9,811 nucleotides of DNA from an uncultured Clostridium sp. (GCF_937920395.1 NZ_CALEVF010000312.1:1-9811); one strand, 5' to 3'; positions 1 to 7,793 are shown, counted from the stretch's first letter. The notes: generated by a model not told the origin, from the sequence alone. Numbers and translations are program-made.

Positions 1-69
1 TGTAAAACCTAACTAGAGTGGTACCGCGGAATATTTCTTTCGTCTCTTTCTTGAGATGGAAGTTTTTTT
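1..69 (+). promoter_or_regulatory. 3' part of a T-box leader controlling leuS (partial)
   Basis: A T-box sequence at 15-28 (AGAGTGGTACCGCG) differs from the consensus AGGGTGGNACCGCG at one position. It is followed at once by an intrinsic terminator and then leuS. In T-box RNAs this segment forms the antiterminator bulge that pairs with the free NCCA end of uncharged tRNA. The UGGU here would match an A discriminator base, as expected for tRNA-Leu. Stem I and the specifier codon lie upstream of the window, so leucine specificity is inferred only from the downstream gene. Confidence 0.9.
37..69 (+). terminator. T-box regulatory terminator upstream of leuS
   Basis: Arms 37-46 (CTTTCGTCTC) and 53-62 (GAGATGGAAG) form a 10-bp stem with two G-U pairs around a 6-nt loop. 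Seven T residues follow (63-69). It sits directly downstream of the T-box sequence and is the conditional terminator that would be disrupted when uncharged tRNA stabilises the antiterminator. Confidence 0.85.
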
Positions 70-169
70 GTTTTACTATAATACATATTTTTACATGAAT
101 TAGCAAAAATCTAAATAGAAAAAATAATTAATCATATTTAATATTAAAAAATAGCAAGGAGGAATATTA

Positions 170-2632
170 ATGGCAAAATATAATACAGGCATAGATGAAA
201 AATGGCAACAAAAATGGGAAGATACTGACCTATACAAATTTGATGAAAATAACATTTCCAAAAAATTATATGTACTTGAAATGTTTTCTTATCCATCCGG
301 AAGCCAATTACATGCAGGACATTGGTTTAACTATGGCCCTGTAGATACTTGGGCTAGAATGAAGAGAATGCAAGGATATAATGTATTTCAGCCAATGGGT
401 TTTGATGCTTTTGGTCTACCTGCTGAAAATTATGCAATAAAAACTGGCGTTCACCCTAAGGATTCTACAGATCAAAATATTAGTACTATGGAAACACAAT
501 TAAAGGCCATGGGAGCAATGTTTAATTGGGATCATGAAGTTGTAACTTGTCGACCTGATTATTATAAATGGACTCAATGGTTATTCTTACAACTATTTAA
601 AAAAGGTCTTGCTTACAGAAAAAAAGCGCCTGTAAATTGGTGCCCTAGCTGTAATACGGTACTTGCAAATGAACAGGTACTAGCTGATGGTTCTTGCGAG
701 AGATGTGGCACTGAGGTTACTAAAAAGAACTTAACCCAGTGGTTCCTAAAAATTACGGACTATGCCGAGGAACTTTTAGATGACCTTGAAACTTTAGATT
801 GGCCTGAAAAAACTAAATCAATGCAAAAACATTGGATAGGCAAATCTACTGGTGCTGATGTTACTTTTAAGGTGTCAGATTCCGATGTAGACTTTAGTGT
901 ATTCACAACAAGAATAGACACTCTATATGGCGTTTCATATGTAGTTATAGCTCCTGAGAATGATCTTGTTGAAATCCTTACTAAGGATGGATATAAAGAT
1001 TCTGTTGAGTCTTATAAATATGATGCTAGGAAACAAACTGATATAGAAAGACAGTCTATTTCAAGAGATAAAACCGGTGTATTTACAGGTTCTTATGCTA
1101 TAAATCCTATAAATGGACGAAAAGTTCCGATTTGGGTTGCAGACTATGTTTTAAACACTTATGGAACTGGATGTGTAATGGCTGTTCCAGCTCATGATGA
1201 TCGCGATTTTGCCTTCGCAACTAAATACAATTTACCTATCGAAAGAGTAATAGTTAGTTTTAAAAACAAGAATGAAGATGATGAAAAACTTCCTTATACT
1301 GAACATGGAAAAGTTATAAATAGTGAAGAATTTAATGGTTTATCCACAAATGACGCAAAAGAAGCAATAGTTAAAAAATTGGAAACCATGAACTTAGGAA
1401 CAGGTAAGGTAAACTTTAGACTTCGTGATTGGTTAGTTTCAAGGCAAAGATATTGGGGTTCACCTATTCCAATAATTCATTGTGATAAATGTGGAACTGT
1501 TCCAGTACCTGAGGATCAACTTCCTGTAGAACTACCTTATGATGTTGAATTTACACCAGATGGAGAATCACCTTTAGCTAAATGTGAAGAGTTTATTAAT
1601 GTAACTTGTCCAGTTTGTGGTGGTCCTGCTCGTAGAGAAGCAGATACATTGGATACTTTTGTTTGTTCTTCTTTCTACCAATTTAGATATGTAGATAATA
1701 AAAACAGTGAAAAAATCTTTGATAAAGACTTAGTAAACAAAATGCTTCCTGTAGACAAGTATGTTGGCGGACCTGAGCATGCATGTGGGCATTTACTTTA
1801 TTCAAGATTTATCACAAAAGCCCTTCGCGACATGGGATACTTAGACTTTGATGAACCGTTCCTATCACTTACTCATCAAGGTTTAATACTCGGAGAAGAC
1901 GGACTAAAGATGAGTAAATCCAAAGGGAACACAATCTCACCAGACAAGTACATTAAAGAGTTTGGAGCAGATGTATTTAGAATGTACCTAATGTTTGGTT
2001 TTAGTTATACCGATGGTGGTGCTTGGAGTGATGATGGTATAAAAGCTATATCAAGATTTGTTGATAGAATTGAAAGATCCATAGACACCGGAAGTGAAGA
2101 AATTTTAAAGAGAACTAATAATGTAACCTCTATGGGCGAAAATGAGAAAGAATTAAACTATTGGAGAAATTTCGCAATAAAAGGTGTTACTGAAGATACC
2201 GAGAAACTTCAATTTAATACTTCAATCGCAAGACTTATGGAACTTACAAATGCTGTATCAAAATATGTTAATTACGAAACTATAAACAGTAAATTCTTAA
2301 AAGAAGTGCTCATAGATTATATTAAGCTTTTAGCTCCCTTTGCTCCTCACTTCTCAGAAGAAAAGTGGGAAACATTAGGTATGGATTATTCTGTATTTAA
2401 TCAGAGTTGGCCTACCTTTGATGAGAACGCACTTATTAAAGACGAGGTAGAGATTGCCATTCAAATAAATGGTAAAATCAAATCCAGAATAACTATAGCA
2501 CAAGGTTTAGATGAAGAAAGTATAAAACAAGCAGCTTTAAATGATAAAACATTCATTGCCGCTCTTGAAGGTAAAACTGTACGCAAGGTTATTGTAATCA
2601 AAGGACGACTAGTTAATATAGTAGTTTCTTAA
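170..2632 (+). CDS. leuS: Leucyl-tRNA synthetase
   Basis: Cytoplasmic class I synthetase that charges tRNA-Leu with leucine using ATP. At 820 residues it is the usual bacterial length. Visible features in order: the HIGH-like signature as HAGH at residues 48-51; two CxxC pairs (CPSC, CERC) of a zinc-binding insertion; a CP1 editing domain with the threonine-rich TTRIDTLYG (246-254) and the HDDRD segment (342-346) that holds the conserved editing aspartate; further CxxC pairs (CDKC, CPVC); and an intact KMSKS loop (580-584). The C-terminal part is the helical anticodon-binding domain plus a small terminal domain. The ATG is preceded by AAGGAGG at 156-162, 7 nt upstream. Transcription is expected to be controlled by the T-box just upstream, and a strong terminator follows the stop codon. 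Several signature positions follow the clostridial variant of the family (for example HAGHW and SSFYQFRY) rather than the E. coli form. Confidence 0.98.
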   Translation: MAKYNTGIDEKWQQKWEDTDLYKFDENNISKKLYVLEMFSYPSGSQLHAGHWFNYGPVDTWARMKRMQGYNVFQPMGFDAFGLPAENYAIKTGVHPKDSTDQNISTMETQLKAMGAMFNWDHEVVTCRPDYYKWTQWLFLQLFKKGLAYRKKAPVNWCPSCNTVLANEQVLADGSCERCGTEVTKKNLTQWFLKITDYAEELLDDLETLDWPEKTKSMQKHWIGKSTGADVTFKVSDSDVDFSVFTTRIDTLYGVSYVVIAPENDLVEILTKDGYKDSVESYKYDARKQTDIERQSISRDKTGVFTGSYAINPINGRKVPIWVADYVLNTYGTGCVMAVPAHDDRDFAFATKYNLPIERVIVSFKNKNEDDEKLPYTEHGKVINSEEFNGLSTNDAKEAIVKKLETMNLGTGKVNFRLRDWLVSRQRYWGSPIPIIHCDKCGTVPVPEDQLPVELPYDVEFTPDGESPLAKCEEFINVTCPVCGGPARREADTLDTFVCSSFYQFRYVDNKNSEKIFDKDLVNKMLPVDKYVGGPEHACGHLLYSRFITKALRDMGYLDFDEPFLSLTHQGLILGEDGLKMSKSKGNTISPDKYIKEFGADVFRMYLMFGFSYTDGGAWSDDGIKAISRFVDRIERSIDTGSEEILKRTNNVTSMGENEKELNYWRNFAIKGVTEDTEKLQFNTSIARLMELTNAVSKYVNYETINSKFLKEVLIDYIKLLAPFAPHFSEEKWETLGMDYSVFNQSWPTFDENALIKDEVEIAIQINGKIKSRITIAQGLDEESIKQAALNDKTFIAALEGKTVRKVIVIKGRLVNIVVS

Positions 2633-2634
2633 AA

Positions 2635-2674
2635 AAAAGGGAGTAGAACATTTTAAAATGTTCTACTCCCTTTT
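2635..2674. terminator. Bidirectional terminator between leuS and relQ
   Basis: A perfect inverted repeat with arms 2635-2654 and 2655-2674. The GC-bearing core (GGGAGTAGAACA with its complement) encloses a TTTTAAAA centre. The outer arms supply A-run and T-run on both strands, so it can terminate leuS on + and the convergent alarmone synthetase gene on -. It begins 2 nt after the leuS stop and ends 4 nt before the stop of the opposing gene. Confidence 0.95.
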
Positions 2675-2678
2675 ATTA

Positions 2679-3470
2679 TTACGCCTTATACATGTCTAAT
2701 GTTTTTTGAGTTGCACGAAGTAAACTACTAAGCTCAAAAACTTCTCCTTCTTCTAATAACTTATTTATTTGTTCTCTATACCTAGTTGCCTCAGCTAATT
2801 TACCGAGAGATGATAACATAAGTATATTATTCATTATATCCGAAACCAAATTAGATTTTACCTCAAATAATTTTTGTGCATCCTTAATTTCATCTTTAAT
2901 TTCGAGCATTTGTTCATCTAGTTGAAATGCCGCATCTGCTGCATTTTTAAGTTTTTTTCTTATATATTCTGGAATATCATGCTTATATTTATAATTTAAA
3001 GAATGCTCAACCGTAGCCCAAAAATTCATTGCAAGTGTCCTAATTTGGAATTCTGCTAGTATTTCAGTTTGACCGCCCGCTAAGTTCACAGGATACTTTA
3101 TAATCATATGATAACTTCTATACCCGCTACCTTTTACATTTGCAACATAATCTTTTTCATAAACTATCTGCATATCACGTCGCTTGCGAATTAAGTTTAC
3201 CACTTTATCAATATCATCTACAAATTGACACATTATTCTTATTCCAGCTATATCCTCCATCTCAAACTCAATTCTATCCAAAGGAATACCGAATTTATTA
3301 GCTTTTTCAAGTATGCTAGATATTTCTTTAACTCTCCCTGTAACAAATTCTATTGGTGAATAGTCATTTTTTCGCCTATATTCTCGCCTTATACTTCTAA
3401 ACTTTACTTTTAACTCCTCCACGCCCTGTTCATAAGGGATTAAAAATCTTTTCCACTCTCTTATTGCCAT
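2679..3470 (-). CDS. relQ: Small alarmone synthetase, RelQ/YjbM type ((p)ppGpp synthetase)
   Basis: Transfers pyrophosphate from ATP to GTP or GDP to make (p)ppGpp. The protein is a single RelA_SpoT synthetase domain (about residues 40-195) without a hydrolase domain, so it is a synthetase-only short RSH protein. Key segments: GRVK with R46 and K48, MEDIAGIRIMCQF with the metal-binding D73, the GYRSYH loop at 116-121, EFQIRTLAMNFWATVEHSLN with E140, and LDEQM after it. The N-terminus (WKRFLIPYEQGVEELK) and the SPIEFVTGRVK segment match Bacillus YjbM closely from memory, favouring RelQ over RelP. At 263 residues it is about 50 longer than B. subtilis YjbM, because of a helical C-terminal tail from about residue 205. 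The ATG has AAAGGA at 3479-3484, 8 nt upstream. It is convergent with leuS and separated by 242 bp from the next gene upstream, so it is probably transcribed on its own. Confidence 0.93.
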   Translation of the reverse strand: MAIREWKRFLIPYEQGVEELKVKFRSIRREYRRKNDYSPIEFVTGRVKEISSILEKANKFGIPLDRIEFEMEDIAGIRIMCQFVDDIDKVVNLIRKRRDMQIVYEKDYVANVKGSGYRSYHMIIKYPVNLAGGQTEILAEFQIRTLAMNFWATVEHSLNYKYKHDIPEYIRKKLKNAADAAFQLDEQMLEIKDEIKDAQKLFEVKSNLVSDIMNNILMLSSLGKLAEATRYREQINKLLEEGEVFELSSLLRATQKTLDMYKA

Positions 3471-3560
3471 GTTCTCAGTCCTTTACATAAAATTTCATAT
3501 ACCTTCTTTTAAGGTTTATAATTAACATCTCAGACTATTTTGGTTATGGTTTACATTAAT

Positions 3561-3589
3561 ATTATATTTGTATTAATTTTCTGTTATAA
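3561..3589 (-). promoter_or_regulatory. Weak candidate promoter for relQ
   Basis: Read on the minus strand there is a perfect TATAAT (3561-3566) 17 nt downstream of TTATAA (3584-3589). The -35 matches TTGACA at only three of six positions, and this DNA is so A+T-rich that TATAAT occurs by chance. It would give a leader of roughly 85 nt before relQ. No better candidate was seen in the gap. Confidence 0.25.
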
Positions 3590-3601
3590 TTAATTTACTA
3601 C

Positions 3602-3646
3602 TAAATTACTATAATATCAATTTATTAAGTAAAATATAGTAATTTA
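3602..3646. repeat. 12-bp perfect inverted repeat in the relQ upstream gap
   Basis: TAAATTACTATA (3602-3613) and its exact complement TATAGTAATTTA (3635-3646) are separated by 21 bp. There is no T-run on either side, so it is not a classical terminator for the metallophosphoesterase gene ending at 3713. It could be a protein-binding site or a weak RNA hairpin, or could reflect base composition alone. Confidence 0.5.
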
Positions 3647-3655
3647 TATATCTGG

Positions 3656-3695
3656 TTATCCACATAAAATAATTTATTGCTCTTAGTTATACACA
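3656..3695 (+). promoter_or_regulatory. Two direct DnaA-box consensus sites
   Basis: TTATCCACA at 3656-3664 and TTATACACA at 3687-3695 both match the DnaA-box consensus TTATNCACA exactly. They have the same orientation and start 31 bp apart, about three helical turns. Both lie between the metallophosphoesterase stop and the relQ start, upstream of any relQ promoter, next to an almost pure A/T stretch (about 3555-3655). No further perfect box was noticed in the gap. DnaA binding is inferred from the sites only. Confidence 0.5.
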
Positions 3696-3712
3696 TTGTA
3701 CTAACTTATGTT

Positions 3713-4402
3713 TTATTCTAATATTTTTAAAGGATCAAAATTTAAATAATCACAGGAAGTTACTATATATTCAACACCCTCTATATTTCCTTCATATAAC
3801 CTACTTAAAGATGGTCCATGTAAGTGACCATAAATTACTTTTGAAACATTATATTCTTTTACTATACTTATAAGTTCAGTTTCCTCAAACTTATCATTAG
3901 AAGGTGGATAGTGAAGCATTACAATAAATTTCTTATATCCACCCTTAACTGCTGCATCTAATGAAATTCGTAGTCTTATCAATTCTCTATTATATATTTT
4001 TTCATCATGAATAGAAAATTTTGTTGATCCAGGGCAATTCCATCCCCTCGTCCCACATATAGCAACATCATTATAATTAAAAAAGTTGTTTTGAATAAAA
4101 TCCATATCCACGTAGAGAGTATTAAGCTTTGTTATACTACTCCACCAATAATCATGATTTCCTTTGATAAGTATTTTTCTACCCGGGAGCTCATGAATCC
4201 AATCTAAATCGGCCATCCCCTCAGACATATGCATGGACCATGAAATATCTCCTGCAATTAGCACCGTATCCTCAGGCAAAATTTTACTAATCCAATTGTT
4301 TTTTATTTTCACATGATGGTTGCTCCATTTTTCTCCAAATATATCCATGGGTTTATCTGAATTGATCGCTAAATGAAGATCTGATATTGCCCACAACGCC
4401 AT
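3713..4402 (-). CDS. Calcineurin-like metallophosphoesterase of unknown substrate
   Basis: A complete metallophosphoesterase fold of 229 residues with every metal-ligand block in order: DLH (D8, H10), GD (D52), GNHD (82-84), the histidine of LHYPP (H164) and GHLH (H193, H195). Such proteins use a two-metal centre to hydrolyse phosphomonoesters or diesters. The sequence gives no substrate. No signal peptide or membrane segment is visible, so it should be cytoplasmic. An open frame extends six codons upstream to a TTG, but the ATG at 4402 is chosen because AGGAGG lies 6 nt in front of it. It is the third gene of a tight unit, starting 45 bp after the FlhB-like gene. Co-transcription with that pair does not prove a shared function. 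No clear terminator follows it. Confidence 0.88.
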   Translation of the reverse strand: MALWAISDLHLAINSDKPMDIFGEKWSNHHVKIKNNWISKILPEDTVLIAGDISWSMHMSEGMADLDWIHELPGRKILIKGNHDYWWSSITKLNTLYVDMDFIQNNFFNYNDVAICGTRGWNCPGSTKFSIHDEKIYNRELIRLRISLDAAVKGGYKKFIVMLHYPPSNDKFEETELISIVKEYNVSKVIYGHLHGPSLSRLYEGNIEGVEYIVTSCDYLNFDPLKILE

Positions 4403-4408
4403 AATATA

Positions 4409-4414
4409 CCTCCT
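4409..4414 (-). promoter_or_regulatory. Ribosome binding site fixing the metallophosphoesterase start
   Basis: AGGAGG on the minus strand lies 6 nt from the ATG at 4402. It falls inside the coding extension implied by the upstream TTG (4420), which has no comparable site, so the shorter protein is preferred. Confidence 0.85.
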
Positions 4415-4447
4415 AAACAACTACACTGTATTGTTTTATTATAAATT

Positions 4448-4714
4448 CTAATTTTTTTTCATTGATCTATCTATATCCATAACATAAGCAATGACCTTTG
4501 CGATTGCATCATATAATTCTACTGGTATTTCGGATCCTATATCAACATTTGATAACAGATTCGCTAATTCTTCATTTTGTACTATAGCCACCTTGCTCTC
4601 CTCGGCTGTTTTAATAATTTCATCTGCAATATAACCGATTCCACCTGCTGTTATTATAGGCGCATCATACCCATTTTCATACTTTATTGCAGTAGCCTTT
4701 TTTATCTTTTTCAT
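4448..4714 (-). CDS. Stand-alone FlhB/YscU C-terminal-domain protein (YlqH-like)
   Basis: An 88-residue soluble protein resembling the cytoplasmic C-terminal domain of the type III export switch protein FlhB (Bac_export_2). The matching segments are ATAIKYENGYDAPII (7-21), the AGGIGYIADEII helix (23-34), the VAIVQNEELANLL strand-helix (42-54) and IPVELYDAIAKVIAYV (63-78). Four transmembrane helices of full FlhB are absent, and so is the NPTH autocleavage motif; the protein begins just after where that motif would be. It therefore corresponds to the FlhB-CC fragment as a separate gene, like B. subtilis YlqH. It lies 46 bp downstream of a FliK-like gene, the same pairing as ylqG-ylqH. In flagella FlhB-C and FliK together change export specificity; what the orphan pair does is not known to me. 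The start at 4714 is chosen over an ATG at 4729 because of the ribosome binding site. Confidence 0.87.
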   Translation of the reverse strand: MKKIKKATAIKYENGYDAPIITAGGIGYIADEIIKTAEESKVAIVQNEELANLLSNVDIGSEIPVELYDAIAKVIAYVMDIDRSMKKN

Positions 4715-4721
4715 TTTAACA

Positions 4722-4727
4722 CACCTC
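4722..4727 (-). promoter_or_regulatory. Ribosome binding site fixing the FlhB-like start
   Basis: GAGGTG on the minus strand is 7 nt from the ATG at 4714. The alternative ATG at 4729 lies immediately upstream of this site and has no Shine-Dalgarno sequence of its own. Confidence 0.8.
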
Positions 4728-4760
4728 ATATGCTAATCGTCTTAAAACACCTTAATTATA

Positions 4761-6353
4761 TTATACCTTTATATTGATACCATTAAAACTTCTATCATTA
4801 AAAAATTTCCCACACTCTGCTAATGTAAACTCGTTACTCTTGTTATTTACATTAATGCTAACTCTATAACTCAGGCTGGATAAATCTTCAATTAATTTTT
4901 CCGTACTAATATCTAAAACTTTAACAAAAAGTTTATCGCAGTTAATATCAACATTCATACTACTATTATTAATTTTAATATAGGCATCCACTGTACCCAT
5001 ATTTATTGTTTTTATACTCGTAGCAATTTTTACATTTGTACTATCAATCTTTTTACCTTTTTGTCTGTCATCTTTAATGATTAATTTAAGTTGATATTCA
5101 TCACTCTTAACATTTATAGGTAAATCCAAATAATAATACTGCTGTGAAATAGTATTAAATAATTTTATATCATTTAGTTTTCCATTAAACATATCCATAA
5201 CCTTCTCATAAGTCTCTGGTTTAATGTTAAGCTTATTTTGAATAATATCTTTAACTATATCTTTAATCTCGCCTGTCTTTAATTTTATTTGCTCCTTAAT
5301 GAGAATATCTGTAGTTGTTTTCGTTATCTCTTTTTCCACATTGTCTATAACTTTTTTATCTATATCTGAAAAGTTTAATTCTTTTTTTATCATATTTATA
5401 ATTTCATTAAATGAATTGTTTTTACTATACCCCTTAACATTATTATTTGTAGAGTTTTTACTATCTATTTTGCTTTCACTAACAGTAACTTTATCCAACT
5501 TATTTAAATTGGTGATTTTATCCAATGGTTGTGTCTTATTATTTATTATCTCATTATTTTTACCCATCATAATAATATTATCCTGATTTTGACTTATTAA
5601 TGGTGGCTTAATTGTACCTTGTATATCTTTATTTTCTCCATTATCTAATAAATAGTTACTAATTTCTTTTAAATTGCTATATATAGCTGAATCGCCCTTA
5701 AATAATTTTATAAAGCTTTCAAGATTGTCCTTAGTCAGTCCAATATTATTTTCTTTAAATAATAATATCTCATCAACTTCTAAATTTTTCAAAGCTACGA
5801 AAAAGTTTTTTAATACCTTTGTTATTTCAATTGCTTTATCACTACTTGGCTCAATATTTCTACTTTCAATATATTTACTAATAAAACTATCCTCTTTTTC
5901 CTCATTCAACGATATTTTCCCTTTAAAATCAAGCAAATTTTTTATATCAATTATATTCTCCTTAATTAAAGGCATATCGTGTTTTATCATTTTTTCAAAA
6001 AGCAACGCATCTGTTTTGTCAGCACTTAATGATTTTCCGTTCTCATTGTCTTTTAAAATATCATTTACTACATTTTTATCATCTTCATGCATTAGCTTTA
6101 TTTTAAGTTTCCCCTCTTCGAATCCTTCTACTTCAAAATTCAACACACTTTCGTTAGTTCCTTGTTCTAGTGGCTTATCTAGCTTAGCCGCAAATTGCCA
6201 TCCATCTAATAATTTTAAATTTACTTCTCCCTTTTGCTGATCTACACTTACTATTCTCGCATTAAATTTTTCTCCAGCTTGAAATGATATTTTACTAAAA
6301 GTTTTTTTAGATAAAGGTTTCTGCAAAATTGGGTTATTGCCGATTATAGCCAT
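4761..6353 (-). CDS. FliK-like hook-length-control-family protein (YlqG-like)
   Basis: A 530-residue, Lys/Asn-rich protein with no signal peptide or membrane segment. The first 90 residues form a beta-rich domain (GEKFNARIVSVDQQKGEVNL, then LDGWQFAAKL). The middle (about 90-400) is helical and low in complexity, with an Asn/Ser/Lys-rich probably disordered stretch at 260-315. Residues about 406-505 resemble the FliK C-terminal domain (Flg_hook): strand-rich LKLIIKDDRQKGKKID, IKTINMGTVDAYIKIN, then an LSSLSYRVSI ending. This order matches FliK, whose C-terminal domain contacts FlhB-C, and the next gene encodes an FlhB-C-like protein. Family assignment rests on pattern and context rather than strong identity. 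The ATG has GGGAGGTGG at 6357-6365. A promoter candidate lies at 6408-6435, and the tyrS terminator separates it from the gene upstream. It is the first gene of the three-gene unit. Confidence 0.75.
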   Translation of the reverse strand: MAIIGNNPILQKPLSKKTFSKISFQAGEKFNARIVSVDQQKGEVNLKLLDGWQFAAKLDKPLEQGTNESVLNFEVEGFEEGKLKIKLMHEDDKNVVNDILKDNENGKSLSADKTDALLFEKMIKHDMPLIKENIIDIKNLLDFKGKISLNEEKEDSFISKYIESRNIEPSSDKAIEITKVLKNFFVALKNLEVDEILLFKENNIGLTKDNLESFIKLFKGDSAIYSNLKEISNYLLDNGENKDIQGTIKPPLISQNQDNIIMMGKNNEIINNKTQPLDKITNLNKLDKVTVSESKIDSKNSTNNNVKGYSKNNSFNEIINMIKKELNFSDIDKKVIDNVEKEITKTTTDILIKEQIKLKTGEIKDIVKDIIQNKLNIKPETYEKVMDMFNGKLNDIKLFNTISQQYYYLDLPINVKSDEYQLKLIIKDDRQKGKKIDSTNVKIATSIKTINMGTVDAYIKINNSSMNVDINCDKLFVKVLDISTEKLIEDLSSLSYRVSINVNNKSNEFTLAECGKFFNDRSFNGINIKV

Positions 6354-6407
6354 AAGCCACCTCCCATTTATTTAAATTACTAATATTAAAAAAGTCATCA
6401 ATATTTT

Positions 6408-6435
6408 ATTATCGTACATAAACTTTTTTTTTGAA
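6408..6435 (-). promoter_or_regulatory. Candidate promoter for the FliK-like/FlhB-like unit
   Basis: On the minus strand TTCAAA (6430-6435, four of six -35 bases) is 16 nt from GATAAT (6408-6413, five of six -10 bases). The predicted start is near 6401, about 48 nt before the ATG. The same stretch contains TACGATAA preceded at 14 nt by TCAA, which is also a loose match to the flagellar sigma-D consensus TAAA-N15-GCCGATAA. The two readings cannot be separated by eye. Confidence 0.4.
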
Positions 6436-6473
6436 GGGGATACAAATAATTTTCTATAAATTGTTAATTGCCC

Positions 6474-6520
6474 GCTTAAAAACAAAAACAAAGCTAAAAT
6501 ATAAATTTTAACTTTGTTTT
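6474..6520 (-). terminator. Intrinsic terminator of tyrS
   Basis: A 16-bp stem with one mismatch (arms 6485-6500 and 6505-6520) and a 4-nt loop starts 9 nt after the tyrS stop. On the minus strand it is followed by a T-rich tail interrupted by one G. The stem is A/U-rich, so it may be moderate in strength. Confidence 0.75.
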
Positions 6521-6529
6521 GGGAATCTT

Positions 6530-7750
6530 TTATTCAATAATCAAAGAATAATACTTTTTCTTTCCTTTTTTAATTAGTACTTTTCCATCTTGAAAATCAG
6601 TATCTACTAGTGTTGCATTTTTATCTTCGATCCTTTTATCATTAATAGTTAGACCACCTTGCTCAATTAGCCTTCTAGCTTCTGCTTTTGAAGGTAACAC
6701 TTTAGTGTAGACTAATATATCCATTATGCCTGCCCCTAGCATGCTTTTAGGGATAGATACCATAGGTACGTTACTCATATCTACTCCAGCACCAAACAAT
6801 GCCTGTGCTGCGCTTTGAGCCTTCATTGCTTCTTCTTCACCATGGATAAGTTTTGTAACCTCAAAAGCTAAAACCTTTTTACCCTCATTAATTTCTTCAC
6901 CTTTTAAAGCACAGAGCCTTTTGATTTCGTCCATTGGTACAAAAGTAAGTAGGGCTAAACATTTTTCCACAGATGAATCTTCTATATTTCTCCAGTATTG
7001 ATAAAAATCATATGGAGATGTTTTATTTGCATCAAGCCATAAGGCACCATTTTCCGTTTTACCCATTTTTTTACCTTCGCTATTTGTTAACAATGTACAT
7101 GTCATTCCATAAGAAGCTTTACTTTCTTTTTTTCTTATAAGTTCCATACCAGCAATAATGTTCGACCATTGATCGTCTCCACCTAATTGCATAGTACATC
7201 CGTATTTTTGATTTAATACTAAGAAATCATATCCTTGCATAAGCATATAATTAAACTCAAGGAATGATAGCCCTTTTTCTAATCTCTGTTTAAAACATTC
7301 AGCGGCGAGCATCCTATTCACTGAAAAATGTGCTCCTATATCCCTTATAAAATCCACATAATTTAAATTTAATAACCAGTTTGCATTATTTTCAAGTATC
7401 GCTTTATCATCCTTAAAATCTATAAGCCTTGATAATTGAGATTTTATGCATGATATATTATGATCAATCTCTTCCTTTGATAACATTTTCCTCATATCTG
7501 TTTTACCAGATGGATCCCCTATCATAGCAGTTCCTCCACCAACTAAAGCTATAGGCCTATGCCCCGCCCTTTGCATATGTGCCATAAACATCATAGCAAT
7601 AAAATGACCAATATGTAGACTATCTGCTGTTGGATCAAATCCTATATAAAAAGTTACCTTTTCTTCTCCTAATATTTTTTTAATTTCATCCTCGTGAGTA
7701 AGTTGTTTTATGTACCCTCTTTCTACAAGTGTATCATATACATTTTCCAT
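6530..7750 (-). CDS. tyrS: Tyrosyl-tRNA synthetase
   Basis: Cytoplasmic class I synthetase that activates tyrosine with ATP and charges tRNA-Tyr, acting as a dimer. The 406-residue length is typical. The Rossmann-fold catalytic domain shows the HIGH motif within SLHIGHF (HIGH at 46-49), GQ-type substrate-binding segments such as MQGYDF and [10 protein letters not shown], and the second signature as KMGKT (228-232), an ordinary variant of KMSKS in this TyrRS group. A C-terminal S4 RNA-binding domain (about 340-400) includes [24 protein letters not shown] at 7759-7763 lies 8 nt before the ATG. The gene is preceded by a complete T-box leader whose specifier reads UAC, and followed by a terminator, so it is a self-contained transcription unit induced by uncharged tRNA-Tyr. 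Confidence 0.98.
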   Translation of the reverse strand: MENVYDTLVERGYIKQLTHEDEIKKILGEEKVTFYIGFDPTADSLHIGHFIAMMFMAHMQRAGHRPIALVGGGTAMIGDPSGKTDMRKMLSKEEIDHNISCIKSQLSRLIDFKDDKAILENNANWLLNLNYVDFIRDIGAHFSVNRMLAAECFKQRLEKGLSFLEFNYMLMQGYDFLVLNQKYGCTMQLGGDDQWSNIIAGMELIRKKESKASYGMTCTLLTNSEGKKMGKTENGALWLDANKTSPYDFYQYWRNIEDSSVEKCLALLTFVPMDEIKRLCALKGEEINEGKKVLAFEVTKLIHGEEEAMKAQSAAQALFGAGVDMSNVPMVSIPKSMLGAGIMDILVYTKVLPSKAEARRLIEQGGLTINDKRIEDKNATLVDTDFQDGKVLIKKGKKKYYSLIIE

Positions 7751-7793
7751 ATTTTATTCCTCCATATTTTAGTTTTCATTTATTTTTTGAAAT

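Noticed and set aside
51..82. TTGAGA followed by TATAAT as a second leuS promoter downstream of the T-box terminator
   Set aside because: The spacer is 20 nt, and TTGAGA is part of the terminator stem, so it is more likely chance in A+T-rich DNA.
3585..3590. Plus-strand TATAAT as a promoter in the 3471-3712 gap
   Set aside because: No suitable -35 at 16-18 nt, and it would drive transcription antisense into the metallophosphoesterase gene.
3555..3700. Chromosomal origin of replication
   Set aside because: Only two DnaA boxes, no dnaA, dnaN or other origin-linked genes nearby, and flanking genes are ordinary.
4403..4420. TTG start adding six residues to the metallophosphoesterase
   Set aside because: The AGGAGG at 4409-4414 lies inside this extension and serves the ATG at 4402.
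5674..6240. Plus-strand open frame of 188 codons opposite the FliK-like gene
   Set aside because: It is the antisense of an A-rich Lys/Asn gene, yielding an artificial Ser/Leu/Phe-rich hydrophobic product, with no domain. The same applies to 5299-5586, 8722-8943, 8964-9209 and 4577-4777.
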